Assembly: GCA_049515175.1 (NCBI GenBank)
Contig: JBEKUI010000285.1
Location: 1-5,480 of the forward strand
Reading direction: 5' to 3'
Source: JACQNR01 sp049515175
Lineage (GTDB): Bacteria > Acidobacteriota > Terriglobia > UBA7540
DNA length: 5,480 nt
Made by a program: the position numbers and the translations under genes. Below are positions 1-5,480 of this stretch, in pieces (position 1 is the first letter of the stretch; each line of letters opens with the position of its first letter). Under the pieces are notes generated by a model, which was not told the DNA's origin, did no database searches, and worked only from the letters and a program-made list of their open reading frames with translations.

Positions 1-66
1 AGTAGTGGACTATCCACAATAGAATTCCGCCCTCCCCTTTCCAAACCCATGATGAAAAATTCAACA

Positions 67-1263
67 CTACGCCGCGTTGGCGGCGCCGCCCGCCGGGCGT
101 TTGGAGTGGAAGCCGCTGATCAGCGTTTTTGACATCTCTTCGCGCTGGATCTGGTTGGTGCCTTCGTAGATCTGGGTAATCTTGGCGTCGCGCATGTATT
201 TCTCAATCGGGTAGTCGTGCATGTATCCGTAGCCGCCGAAGATTTGGATGGCGTCGATGGTGACTTCCATGGCGACGTCCGAGGCATAGCACTTCGACAT
301 GGCGGAGTAGAGCGTCGGCCGCTCTTTGGGCTGGCGGTCGATGTGCCGCGACGTCGCGTAGACCAGCGCGCGCGCGGCTTCAATCTTCATCGCCATATCG
401 GCCATCATGAAGCGCAGTCCCTGGAACGAGCCGATGGGCGCATCGAACTGGCGGCGCGTGCAGGCGTACTCGAGCGCGAGATCGAAAGCTCCCTGCGCGA
501 TGCCCAGCGCTTGCGCGCCCACGCCCGGCCGCGAGACGTCAAACGTCTTCATGGCGGTGATGAAGCCCATTCCTTCGCGCCCCAGGCAGTTGGCCACGGG
601 CACGCGGCAGTCCTGGAAAATCAGCTCGCACGTGGCGGAAGCGCGAATGCCGAGCTTGTCTTCTTTCTTGCCGAACGTGAACCCGGGCGTTCCCTTTTCG
701 ACTACGATGCACGAGGCGCCGCGCGGCCCCTTGGCGGGATTGGTGAGCGCGATCACGGAATAGATTTCCGCCTCGCCGCCGTTGGTGATCCACTGCTTGG
801 TGCCGTTCAAGACGAAATGGTCGCCGTCGCGAATGGCGGTGGTGCGCACGGCTGCGGCGTCGGAGCCGGCCTGCGACTCGGTGAGCGCGAAGGCGGCGAG
901 TTTCCTGCCCGCGGCGATGTCGGGCAGCCAGCGCTGCTTCTGCTCTTCGCTGCCGGAGAGAATAATCGGCAGCGTGCCCAGCGCCGTTCCCGCAAACGCC
1001 AGCGCGATGCCCGCGCAGGCCTTGGAAAGCTCTTCGGTGACGATCACCATGTTCATGATCGGCGTGCCGTCGGTCAGACCTTCGTACTTCTCGTCCACGT
1101 AAACGCGGAAGAGGTCCGCGTCGGCCAGCACTTTCACGATCGGCCAGGGAAACTTGGCCTCCCGGTCGTATTCGGCGGCGATGGGGCGGATCTCCTTTTC
1201 GGCAATCTCCCGCGCCAAATCTCGAATCGCGGTCTGATATTCGGTGAAGCCGTAGTCGAGCAT
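67..1263 (-). CDS. Acyl-CoA dehydrogenase, short/medium-chain (butyryl-CoA dehydrogenase-like) type
   Basis: A 398-residue cytoplasmic FAD enzyme that would introduce the alpha-beta double bond into an acyl-CoA and pass electrons to electron-transfer flavoprotein. The usual family length is about 380-400. The first acyl-CoA dehydrogenase signature is at residues 126-138 (ALTESQAGSD core), the flavin-contacting WITNG at 158-162, the RRQF segment that contacts FAD across the dimer at 270-273, and the second signature starts at Gln340 with GGYGY at 343-347. The catalytic base is Glu367 in IYEGTNQIQ, the position used by short- and medium-chain enzymes rather than isovaleryl- or long-chain enzymes. 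I chose the ATG at 1263 because GAGGT lies 7 bases upstream. The frame stays open 14 codons further, but that extension runs into a repeat hairpin. The C-terminal tail (390-398) is Ala/Gly-rich and probably disordered. The family is certain; chain-length preference is inferred. Confidence 0.96.
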   Translation of the reverse strand: MLDYGFTEYQTAIRDLAREIAEKEIRPIAAEYDREAKFPWPIVKVLADADLFRVYVDEKYEGLTDGTPIMNMVIVTEELSKACAGIALAFAGTALGTLPIILSGSEEQKQRWLPDIAAGRKLAAFALTESQAGSDAAAVRTTAIRDGDHFVLNGTKQWITNGGEAEIYSVIALTNPAKGPRGASCIVVEKGTPGFTFGKKEDKLGIRASATCELIFQDCRVPVANCLGREGMGFITAMKTFDVSRPGVGAQALGIAQGAFDLALEYACTRRQFDAPIGSFQGLRFMMADMAMKIEAARALVYATSRHIDRQPKERPTLYSAMSKCYASDVAMEVTIDAIQIFGGYGYMHDYPIEKYMRDAKITQIYEGTNQIQREEMSKTLISGFHSKRPAGGAANAA

Positions 1264-1270
1264 AATGAGA

Positions 1271-1275
1271 ACCTC
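1271..1275 (-). promoter_or_regulatory. Ribosome binding site of the acyl-CoA dehydrogenase
   Basis: On the minus strand GAGGT stands 7 bases before the ATG at 1263. It decides the start in favour of the 398-residue protein over a longer open frame with an upstream ATG at 1305. Confidence 0.7.
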
Positions 1276-1279
1276 AAGG

Positions 1280-1427
1280 GTTGACAGTTGACAGGCCACA
1301 GTCAACAGTCAAGAGATAGAAGTCGCAAAGGCGAGGAGCCGAGCAATTGAAAAGTCGGGCGGGGCAATCTAGGGAACGCCTCAGTCGGCCTTTCGCTGTC
1401 AACTGTCAACTGTTGACTGTCGACTGC
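1280..1427. repeat. Inverted-repeat element in the intergenic spacer (15-bp arms, two quasi-palindromes)
   Basis: GTTGACAGTTGACAG at 1280-1294 recurs exactly, inverted, at 1396-1410. A second 12-base block, ACAGTCAACAGT at 1298-1309, is also repeated inverted at 1409-1420. Each end can fold alone. At the left end, 1281-1292 pairs with 1301-1312 (11 of 12 pairs, loop AGGCCACA). At the right end, 1395-1427 forms a quasi-palindrome centred on 1411. The roughly 70-80 bases between them show no gene. The structure begins 17 bases upstream of the dehydrogenase start and ends 5 bases past the stop of the unknown gene. No target-site duplication is obvious. It could be a dispersed repetitive palindrome, a small non-autonomous element, or an mRNA hairpin at the junction of two same-strand genes. 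The small open frames reading through it look like products of the repeat itself. Confidence 0.7.
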
Positions 1428-1432
1428 CTTTC

Positions 1433-2203
1433 TCACGCCGCCGTTTCCATCGGTTTGGGCGACTCGGGCAGAGGCTGCGGCAAGTCGCTCCAGAGCGCCG
1501 GCCGCGCGACCCAAATCTCGCCCGCCCGCAGCACGAAGCGGCAGTAATCTTCCACGTCGCCCGCCCGGAACGAACTCACGTCAATTTCCCCTTCCAGCGA
1601 TGCAGCGGGCTCGGCCTTGGCTTTCAGGGCTTTGATCAATTGCAGGACGCTGGCGTTAACGTCAAAGAAACGGACTTCAAGATTTTTCCCCATCTGCAGT
1701 GCTTCGAACTCGCCCTGCGGATACAGGCCCGCGAAGCGGTCGATGACCGCTTGGACTTCTTCCACGGCGCCCGCCTGCGCCTGGAGCTTCACCACTCCGT
1801 TCAGCCGCTGGTAGGCGTCGAAGACCACCGGGGTCGGCCCCTCGCGATACCGTTCCCACGTGGCGCGGGAATAGTCCGGCTGAGCCCAGGCCACCGTCAC
1901 AAAGGCGCCTTCCCAAACCTTGATGCGGACCGACTGGCCCGTCTGCTCGTCGAGGTAGTAGAGCGCTCCGCCCGGAATCTTCTTGCGCTCCTCCTCCGGG
2001 ATGGCGGTGAGGAAGTCGAACAACTCACCGGCGATCTCGCGCATGGGCGGAATGTCGTCCGGTTGGACGTGACGAACCACCAGAGTGCCGGTCTCCGGCA
2101 TGAGTTCCAGCCATGTAGCTGGTATCTTTTCGAGCCGTTTCTGCGTTTCGAGGCCGAGTTTCCCAAGTTCAACCCTGCCTGTGCAACCAAGATGAGTGCG
2201 CAT
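1433..2203 (-). CDS. Hypothetical protein, soluble, possible internal duplication
   Basis: A 256-residue protein I cannot assign to a family. It has no signal peptide, membrane segment or recognisable catalytic motif. It is mixed in charge, rich in Glu, Arg, Ala and Val, with predicted-looking alternation of strands and helices, and ends in a Pro-rich tail (241-252). Two segments look alike by eye: residues 31-46 (LELM...GTLVVRHV) and 165-180 (FEAL...NLEVRFF), each followed about 60 residues later by an EGAFVTVAW-like or AGEIWVAR-like strand and a P-x-[YW]-S or P-x-x-W-S turn (near 109-112 and 235-239). This suggests two copies of one small alpha/beta domain, but only weakly. The start is the ATG at 2203, preceded by GGGAG at 7 bases. 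An in-frame ATG at 2590 would add 129 residues overlapping the divergent protease gene and is unlikely. It could be co-transcribed with the downstream dehydrogenase gene (169-base gap). Confidence 0.72.
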   Translation of the reverse strand: MRTHLGCTGRVELGKLGLETQKRLEKIPATWLELMPETGTLVVRHVQPDDIPPMREIAGELFDFLTAIPEEERKKIPGGALYYLDEQTGQSVRIKVWEGAFVTVAWAQPDYSRATWERYREGPTPVVFDAYQRLNGVVKLQAQAGAVEEVQAVIDRFAGLYPQGEFEALQMGKNLEVRFFDVNASVLQLIKALKAKAEPAASLEGEIDVSSFRAGDVEDYCRFVLRAGEIWVARPALWSDLPQPLPESPKPMETAA

Positions 2204-2210
2204 TTTTTCA

Positions 2211-2215
2211 CTCCC
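2211..2215 (-). promoter_or_regulatory. Ribosome binding site of the hypothetical gene
   Basis: On the minus strand GGGAG (within GGGAGTG) lies 7 bases ahead of the ATG at 2203, followed by an A-rich spacer. It decides between this start and a much longer frame that would run back through the control region into the divergent protease gene. Confidence 0.65.
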
Positions 2216-2380
2216 GGTGCGCGTGATGGCGACAGAATGTCCCTCTTTGTCCCCCAGAGTGACACTATGTGCACTTTTGAGGCCGAAGGTGGCAGGCAAT
2301 GCGCGAACGGCGGGGACATGAGGAGCCTTCCTATTCTGCTGGTCGCTCGTCAAAACGGGGGTAGGATTGTGTGCCGTGGC

Positions 2381-2435
2381 GGGCCGTTTCGGTGCATGCC
2401 AAATTGGCACGGAAGCCGTGTTCCAGGAACGGCCC
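2381..2435. repeat. Nested palindrome upstream of the protease operon
   Basis: GGGCCGTT at 2381-2388 pairs perfectly with AACGGCCC at 2428-2435. Inside lies a second symmetric sequence, TGCCAA-A-TTGGCA, at 2397-2409. The outer right arm ends only 6 bases before the candidate -10 box and so spans the expected -35 region. It could be an operator for a dimeric regulator or a cruciform-prone sequence. It is unlikely to act in the mRNA, since the predicted transcript starts downstream of it. Confidence 0.5.
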
Positions 2436-2441
2436 CTCTTG

Positions 2442-2447
2442 TACAAT
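2442..2447 (+). promoter_or_regulatory. Candidate -10 box for the M16 protease operon
   Basis: TACAAT matches the sigma-70 -10 consensus at 5 of 6 bases. It would place transcription start near 2454, leaving a leader of about 27 bases before the ATG. No good -35 hexamer sits at the right spacing (the region reads TGTTCC at 17 bases), so the promoter would need an activator or another sigma factor if this is the right site. Confidence 0.35.
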
Positions 2448-2467
2448 CGCACCTGCAATTGACCCCG

Positions 2468-2473
2468 AGGAGG
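2468..2473 (+). promoter_or_regulatory. Ribosome binding site of the first M16 gene
   Basis: A perfect AGGAGG stands 7 bases before the ATG at 2481, the strongest such site in the window. It fixes the start so that the encoded protein opens with a signal peptide. Confidence 0.85.
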
Positions 2474-2480
2474 AGTCGCT

Positions 2481-3872
2481 ATGAGCACGAGGCGAGTTCT
2501 GGCCGTCCTGATTTGTCTTTTGGGGTTGGACGCGGGTGGAATGGCAGCGGAAGGCTGGCGCGTGCCAACGGCGGTAAAGAAGCTTAGCAACGGTCTGGTG
2601 GTCGTTGTCTCCGAGGATCACTCGGCGCCCACTTTCGGGCTGTGCATCAGCTACGGGATAGGCTTCCGGCTCGAACCTCAGGGGCGCTCGGGCTTCGCGC
2701 ACCTGTTCGAACACATGATGTTTGAAGGAACGCCCACTGCTCCCAAAGGGACGTTCGACCGGGTGATCGAGGGCGGCGGCGGTTCGACGAATGGCTTCAC
2801 GCGATTTGATTTTACGGCCTACATTGAGTCGGCGCCCGTTTCCGCCTTGGAACCCACGCTCTGGCTGGAAGCTGACCGCATGAAGACGCTAGATTTCTCA
2901 CCCCAGAATCTCGACAACCAGCGGAGCGTGGTTCAGGAAGAGGTCCGAGTGAACGTTCTGAACCAGCCTTACGGCGCGTTCTACTGGCTCGACCTGCCGC
3001 AGAAAGCATTCGACAGCTACCCCAACGCGCATAATTTCTATGGTGACTTTAAAGATCTCGATGCGGCTTCGATCGCGGACGTGAAGAGTTTCTTTGAGCA
3101 ATACTACGCTCCGAACAACGCCGTCCTGGCCATCGTGGGAGACGTTCAGCCGGAAGAGGTCTTCGGTCAAGCGGAGAAATATCTCGGCGGCATTTCGGCC
3201 GGGCAGGTGCCGCCCAAGCCGGATGTTTCCGAGCCGCCCCAGACGGGCGAGCGCCACGCCACGCAGGAAGACAAATTCGCCAACGTGCCGGCGCTGGCGG
3301 TCGGTTATCGCATGCCGCCACGCCAGTCGCACGAATCGGTGGTGGGGGCGGTGGTCGCGGAACTGCTCCACAACGGGCAGGCTTCGCGCTTGTACCAGGC
3401 GCTGGTGAAGGAGAAGAAGGTGGCGCTGGAAGTCTCCGGTGGAGTGAATTTTCCGCTGGGAAACGCCTTCGACTACAACGGCCCGATCCTGATGGCGACG
3501 CTCGTGACCTATCCGGCGAACCTAAAGGAAAGCGACGTCATGAGCGCGTACGACGCGGTGATCCGCGACCTGGCGGCGAGCGGACCCACGGAAGGTGAGT
3601 TGGCACGCGTTCGCACCAAGATGCGCTCGGATTGGTACGGGCAATTGGAGATACCCATGCAGCGCGCTATCGCGCTGACCAACGCGATGCTCTTCGACGG
3701 CAATCCCCAACGCGTCAACGAGATTCCCGATGAGCTCGCCCAAGTCAGCGCGGCGGAAATCAAGACCTTCGCGGCCCAATATCTCGTTCCCATCAACCGC
3801 ACGATAATCAATCGCGTTCCGGCAGCCGCCGCGACCAAGAAGGCTGAAAACGGCGAGAAGGGAGGGCTATAG
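2481..3872 (+). CDS. M16 family zinc metalloprotease, catalytic subunit (exported)
   Basis: A 463-residue peptidase of the pitrilysin/insulinase (M16) family, typical of the short two-domain bacterial M16B type. Residues 1-23 form a signal peptide (positive MSTRR, hydrophobic 6-16, likely cleavage after Ala22), so it should act in the periplasm. The N-terminal M16 domain (about 32-215) carries the inverted zinc motif HLFEH: His74 and His78 as ligands and Glu77 as general base. Glu154 in VVQEEVR, 76 residues past His78, is the expected third ligand. The C-terminal M16 domain (about 217-400) has the conserved SRL (Arg303), but the tyrosines that normally follow are replaced by Val314 and Leu316. 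It is therefore probably active only with a partner, and the next gene supplies one. The Lys/Glu/Gly-rich tail (453-462) is likely flexible. Substrates are unknown; the family cleaves peptides or small unfolded proteins inside a closed chamber. Confidence 0.95.
   Translation: MSTRRVLAVLICLLGLDAGGMAAEGWRVPTAVKKLSNGLVVVVSEDHSAPTFGLCISYGIGFRLEPQGRSGFAHLFEHMMFEGTPTAPKGTFDRVIEGGGGSTNGFTRFDFTAYIESAPVSALEPTLWLEADRMKTLDFSPQNLDNQRSVVQEEVRVNVLNQPYGAFYWLDLPQKAFDSYPNAHNFYGDFKDLDAASIADVKSFFEQYYAPNNAVLAIVGDVQPEEVFGQAEKYLGGISAGQVPPKPDVSEPPQTGERHATQEDKFANVPALAVGYRMPPRQSHESVVGAVVAELLHNGQASRLYQALVKEKKVALEVSGGVNFPLGNAFDYNGPILMATLVTYPANLKESDVMSAYDAVIRDLAASGPTEGELARVRTKMRSDWYGQLEIPMQRAIALTNAMLFDGNPQRVNEIPDELAQVSAAEIKTFAAQYLVPINRTIINRVPAAAATKKAENGEKGGL
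3861..3865 (+). promoter_or_regulatory. Ribosome binding site of the second M16 gene, inside the first gene
   Basis: GGAGG within a longer purine run lies 6 bases before the GTG at 3872 and inside the last codons of the upstream gene. It supports the GTG start. The stop TAG and the start GTG share one G, which favours translational coupling. Confidence 0.75.
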
Positions 3873-5290
3873 TGAGATCCAGCGCGCGCGTCATACTATT
3901 TGCCGTTTTGTTGTTGGTACTGCCGGCGGGGGCGGCGGAGAAAGAGAAGCCGCTGCCCAAAGACCTGCCGCCCTACGGGACACTTAAGCCCTTCGTCGCG
4001 CCCGTAGCCACAGTCCAGAAACTCCCGAACGGCCTCACGCTCTGGCTGGTCCCCCGTCCGGAATTCCCTAAGGTGTCCGTCGCGGTCGCCGTACGGGGCG
4101 GAATGGCGGCGGATCCGGTGGCTCGGCCGGGATTGTCGGAGCTGATTGTGGCCACCATCGATCAGGGAACCAGGACGCGAACCGCGAAACAGATTGCCGA
4201 GGAGATTCAAGCGGCGGGCGGGGATATTAGCGGCAACGCGGAGGCGGACGCCATTGTCGTTGCCACCAGCGTCCTCGCCGAAAAAGCCGAGGCGGGGCTG
4301 GCCGTGCTGGCGGACCTGCTTCAGAATGCAACATTCCCCGACAGTGAGGTTGATCTGCAGAAGCGCAACGCTGCGGACCGTCTCCGCGCCAATGAGGCCA
4401 GCCCGTTCTTCCTTGCCGCCCGCGCTCTGGCCAAATCGATTTTCGGATCGCATCCTTATGGGGTCATCTCGCCGACGCAGGACTCTATCGCCCGGACGAC
4501 GGCGTCCGAGTTGCGCCGCGAATACGCGCGGCGGTTTCGGCCAGACCAGGCGGTGCTTGTTGCGGTTGGCGATTTTGACGCGGAGAAGATGACAGCTCTG
4601 GTGCGGTCGGGGCTGGGTGGATGGGCCGCTCCCAAGGCGCTGCCGGTGCCCGAGACCGGGAAGCCTACGCGGCCCGCTCCGCACGCCGCTTTCCTGGTGG
4701 CGCGAGCCGAGTCGGTGCAGACGACCATCGCCGTAGGCAGCTTGGGGCCCACGCGGGGTGAGGCGGACTACGCGCCAACCCAAGTCGCGAACGCCATCTA
4801 CGGTGGAATGTTCGGCTCGCGCTTGACGCGCAATATTCGCGAGGACAAAGGCTACACCTACACTCCCTTTGCCTTTCTCAACCCGCGCCGCAAGGCGGCC
4901 GTCTTCCAAAGTTGGGCGCCGGTGCGCAATGAGATGACCGGAGCCACCCTCAACGAAATCAGCTATGAACTGAACCGTGTTGCCACCACTGTGCCCACCA
5001 ACGAGGAAGTCACGAATGCGCAGCGTTACCTGGTCGGCAACCAGGCAATTGATCTCCAATCGCAGGACGCGGTAGCCCGGCAGTTGGCCAGGTTGTGGGT
5101 TTTCGGACTGCCCCCGGAAGAGTTAGGGCGCGAGGGTGAAAGAATCGGGCGAGTGACCGCTCAGGACGTCCAAACCGTGGGGAAGAAGTATTTCCCTGCG
5201 GCGCGTCAGGCCATCGTCGCGGTGGGCGACAAGAGCGTTGTCAGGGAACAGCTTGCCCCCTTCGGGATCGAGATTCGTCCCGCTCCCTAA
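3872..5290 (+). CDS. M16 family protein, non-catalytic partner subunit (exported)
   Basis: A 472-residue M16-family protein starting with GTG. Residues 1-21 are a signal peptide (MRSSAR, hydrophobic 7-20, A-G-A cleavage motif at 19-21), followed by a Lys/Pro-rich linker. The N-terminal M16 fold is clear (KLPNGLTLWLVPR at 50-62, then GLSEL), but the zinc motif is gone: where HxxEH should be it has Glu90, Val93 and Ala94, and the distal glutamate position falls at Asp169/Arg170. It cannot bind zinc in the usual way. The C-terminal domain keeps the R/Y segment, GSRLTRNIREDKGYTY (315-330), with Arg317, Tyr328 and Tyr330, which in related heteromeric M16 enzymes binds the substrate C-terminal side. 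It overlaps the catalytic subunit gene by one base, so the two should be made together and assemble, as in alpha/beta mitochondrial processing peptidase and two-subunit bacterial M16 proteases. Partnership is inferred from these complementary motifs and the operon. Confidence 0.94.
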   Translation: MRSSARVILFAVLLLVLPAGAAEKEKPLPKDLPPYGTLKPFVAPVATVQKLPNGLTLWLVPRPEFPKVSVAVAVRGGMAADPVARPGLSELIVATIDQGTRTRTAKQIAEEIQAAGGDISGNAEADAIVVATSVLAEKAEAGLAVLADLLQNATFPDSEVDLQKRNAADRLRANEASPFFLAARALAKSIFGSHPYGVISPTQDSIARTTASELRREYARRFRPDQAVLVAVGDFDAEKMTALVRSGLGGWAAPKALPVPETGKPTRPAPHAAFLVARAESVQTTIAVGSLGPTRGEADYAPTQVANAIYGGMFGSRLTRNIREDKGYTYTPFAFLNPRRKAAVFQSWAPVRNEMTGATLNEISYELNRVATTVPTNEEVTNAQRYLVGNQAIDLQSQDAVARQLARLWVFGLPPEELGREGERIGRVTAQDVQTVGKKYFPAARQAIVAVGDKSVVREQLAPFGIEIRPAP

Positions 5291-5310
5291 ACGGGTCGAC
5301 AAAACGGCTA

Positions 5311-5350
5311 TCCCCCATCGATCCCGAGGAGGACTCGAATCCGCGGGGGA
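5311..5350. terminator. Possible hairpin between convergent genes
   Basis: TCCCCC at 5311-5316 can pair with GGGGGA at 5345-5350, and inside it CGAG (5325-5328) pairs with CTCG (5334-5337) around a 5-base loop. It begins 20 bases after the protease operon stop and lies before the stop of the putative convergent gene. There is no T-run on either side, so it is not a classic intrinsic terminator. The outer stem has unpaired bases on both flanks of the inner hairpin. Confidence 0.25.
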
Positions 5351-5359
5351 GGGAGCACC

Positions 5360-5480
5360 CTAGCCCAACTTCCGCAGTTGTTGGGGTGGTAGAAGTGTTT
5401 TTCGGTCCTTCCTGGCGCGTGATGGTTTCTTAGGTGTTTCATTTTCAGCCTGCGCTTGCTGCGAAGTCCCTTCCTGCCAC
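5360..5480 (-). CDS. Possible C-terminal end of a gene continuing beyond the window
   Basis: On the minus strand one frame is open from the window edge for 39 codons and stops with TAG at 5362-5360. The translation begins WQEGTSQQAQ and ends PPQQLRKLG, with a Lys/Arg-rich middle. That composition would fit a basic, disordered protein tail. A second minus-strand frame is also open across this stretch, so being open proves little. I favour this one for its composition and plausible end point. No domain can be named. Confidence 0.3.
   Translation of the reverse strand, partial: WQEGTSQQAQAENETPKKPSRARKDRKTLLPPQQLRKLG

Larger units (their letters stand above)
2204..2480. promoter_or_regulatory. 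Divergent intergenic control region
   Basis: This 277-base stretch separates the starts of the minus-strand hypothetical gene and the plus-strand protease operon, so promoters for both should lie here. The half near the hypothetical gene has TGTCCC repeated exactly 10 bases apart (2238-2243 and 2248-2253), then the odd palindrome AGTGACACT (2258-2266) and GTGCAC (2270-2275). The half near the proteases has a nested palindrome and a -10-like hexamer, listed separately. I could not find a convincing sigma-70 promoter facing the minus-strand gene. Confidence 0.55.

Noticed and set aside
1..50. Possible start of a further minus-strand gene (ATG at 50) and a small hairpin at 5-17
   Set aside because: Only 16 codons are visible, no ribosome binding site precedes the ATG, and the 5-base stem has no T-run, so neither a gene nor a terminator can be supported.
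217..1284. Long plus-strand open frame antisense to the acyl-CoA dehydrogenase
   Set aside because: It is an artefact of GC-rich third positions opposite a clear enzyme gene. Its His/Arg/Gly-rich translation resembles no protein family I know.
1302..1547. Short open frames on both strands across the inverted-repeat spacer
   Set aside because: Their translations repeat LTVD-like words produced by the repeat unit itself, they overlap the 3' end of the hypothetical gene, and they lack ribosome binding sites.
2404..2420. TTGGCACG, a perfect match to the -24 element of sigma-54 promoters
   Set aside because: At the required spacing the -12 element reads CCGT with GT instead of the essential GC, and the -24 match is one arm of the palindrome. 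No sigma-54 promoter is called.
2204..2590. In-frame N-terminal extension of the hypothetical protein up to an ATG at 2590
   Set aside because: It would overlap the signal-peptide region of the divergent protease gene, cover the whole control region, and ignore the good ribosome binding site before 2203.
3896..5059. Long minus-strand open frame antisense to the second M16 gene
   Set aside because: The plus-strand frame has clear M16 homology and a signal peptide. The opposite frame is Arg/Gly-rich with no motif.
5318..5352. tRNA-like 3' half (CTCGAATCC followed by a GC-rich arm)
   Set aside because: The bases flanking the would-be T-loop do not pair, and no anticodon arm or acceptor partner is present upstream.

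Overview
The window is GC-rich, with codon third positions mostly G or C. That, together with the gene content, suggests a mesophilic soil-type Gram-negative bacterium, possibly an acidobacterium. The taxon is my inference and nothing in the window proves it.

Layout: (1) bases 1-66 hold no convincing gene. (2) 67-1263, minus strand: an acyl-CoA dehydrogenase of the short/medium-chain (butyryl-CoA dehydrogenase-like) type with its catalytic glutamate and FAD-contact motifs intact. (3) 1264-1432: a spacer carrying two related quasi-palindromes built from the unit TTGACAGTTGACAG in inverted orientation. (4) 1433-2203, minus strand: a 256-residue soluble protein I do not recognise, possibly an internal duplication. 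(5) 2204-2480: a divergent regulatory region with a nested palindrome and a candidate -10 box facing the protease operon. (6) 2481-3872 and 3872-5290, plus strand: a two-gene operon of exported M16 (pitrilysin/insulinase-type) metalloproteases whose stop and start codons share one base. (7) 5291-5480: a short convergent spacer with a hairpin, then what may be the last 39 codons of a minus-strand gene running in from beyond the window.

The two M16 proteins appear to be the complementary halves of one heteromeric periplasmic peptidase. The first has the complete zinc site (HxxEH plus a distal Glu) but has lost the tyrosines of the R/Y substrate-binding motif. The second has lost the zinc site entirely but keeps Arg and Tyr in the R/Y region. 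Both carry signal peptides. The acyl-CoA dehydrogenase acts in the cytoplasm in fatty-acid or branched-acid oxidation and has no evident functional link to the proteases. The unknown gene shares the divergent control region with the protease operon and lies in tandem with the dehydrogenase gene, so it could be tied to either or neither.

I did not find a clearly new biological system. The items most worth a second look are the division of labour between the M16 subunits, the inverted-repeat element at 1280-1427, the unknown protein, and the palindromic region upstream of the proteases.
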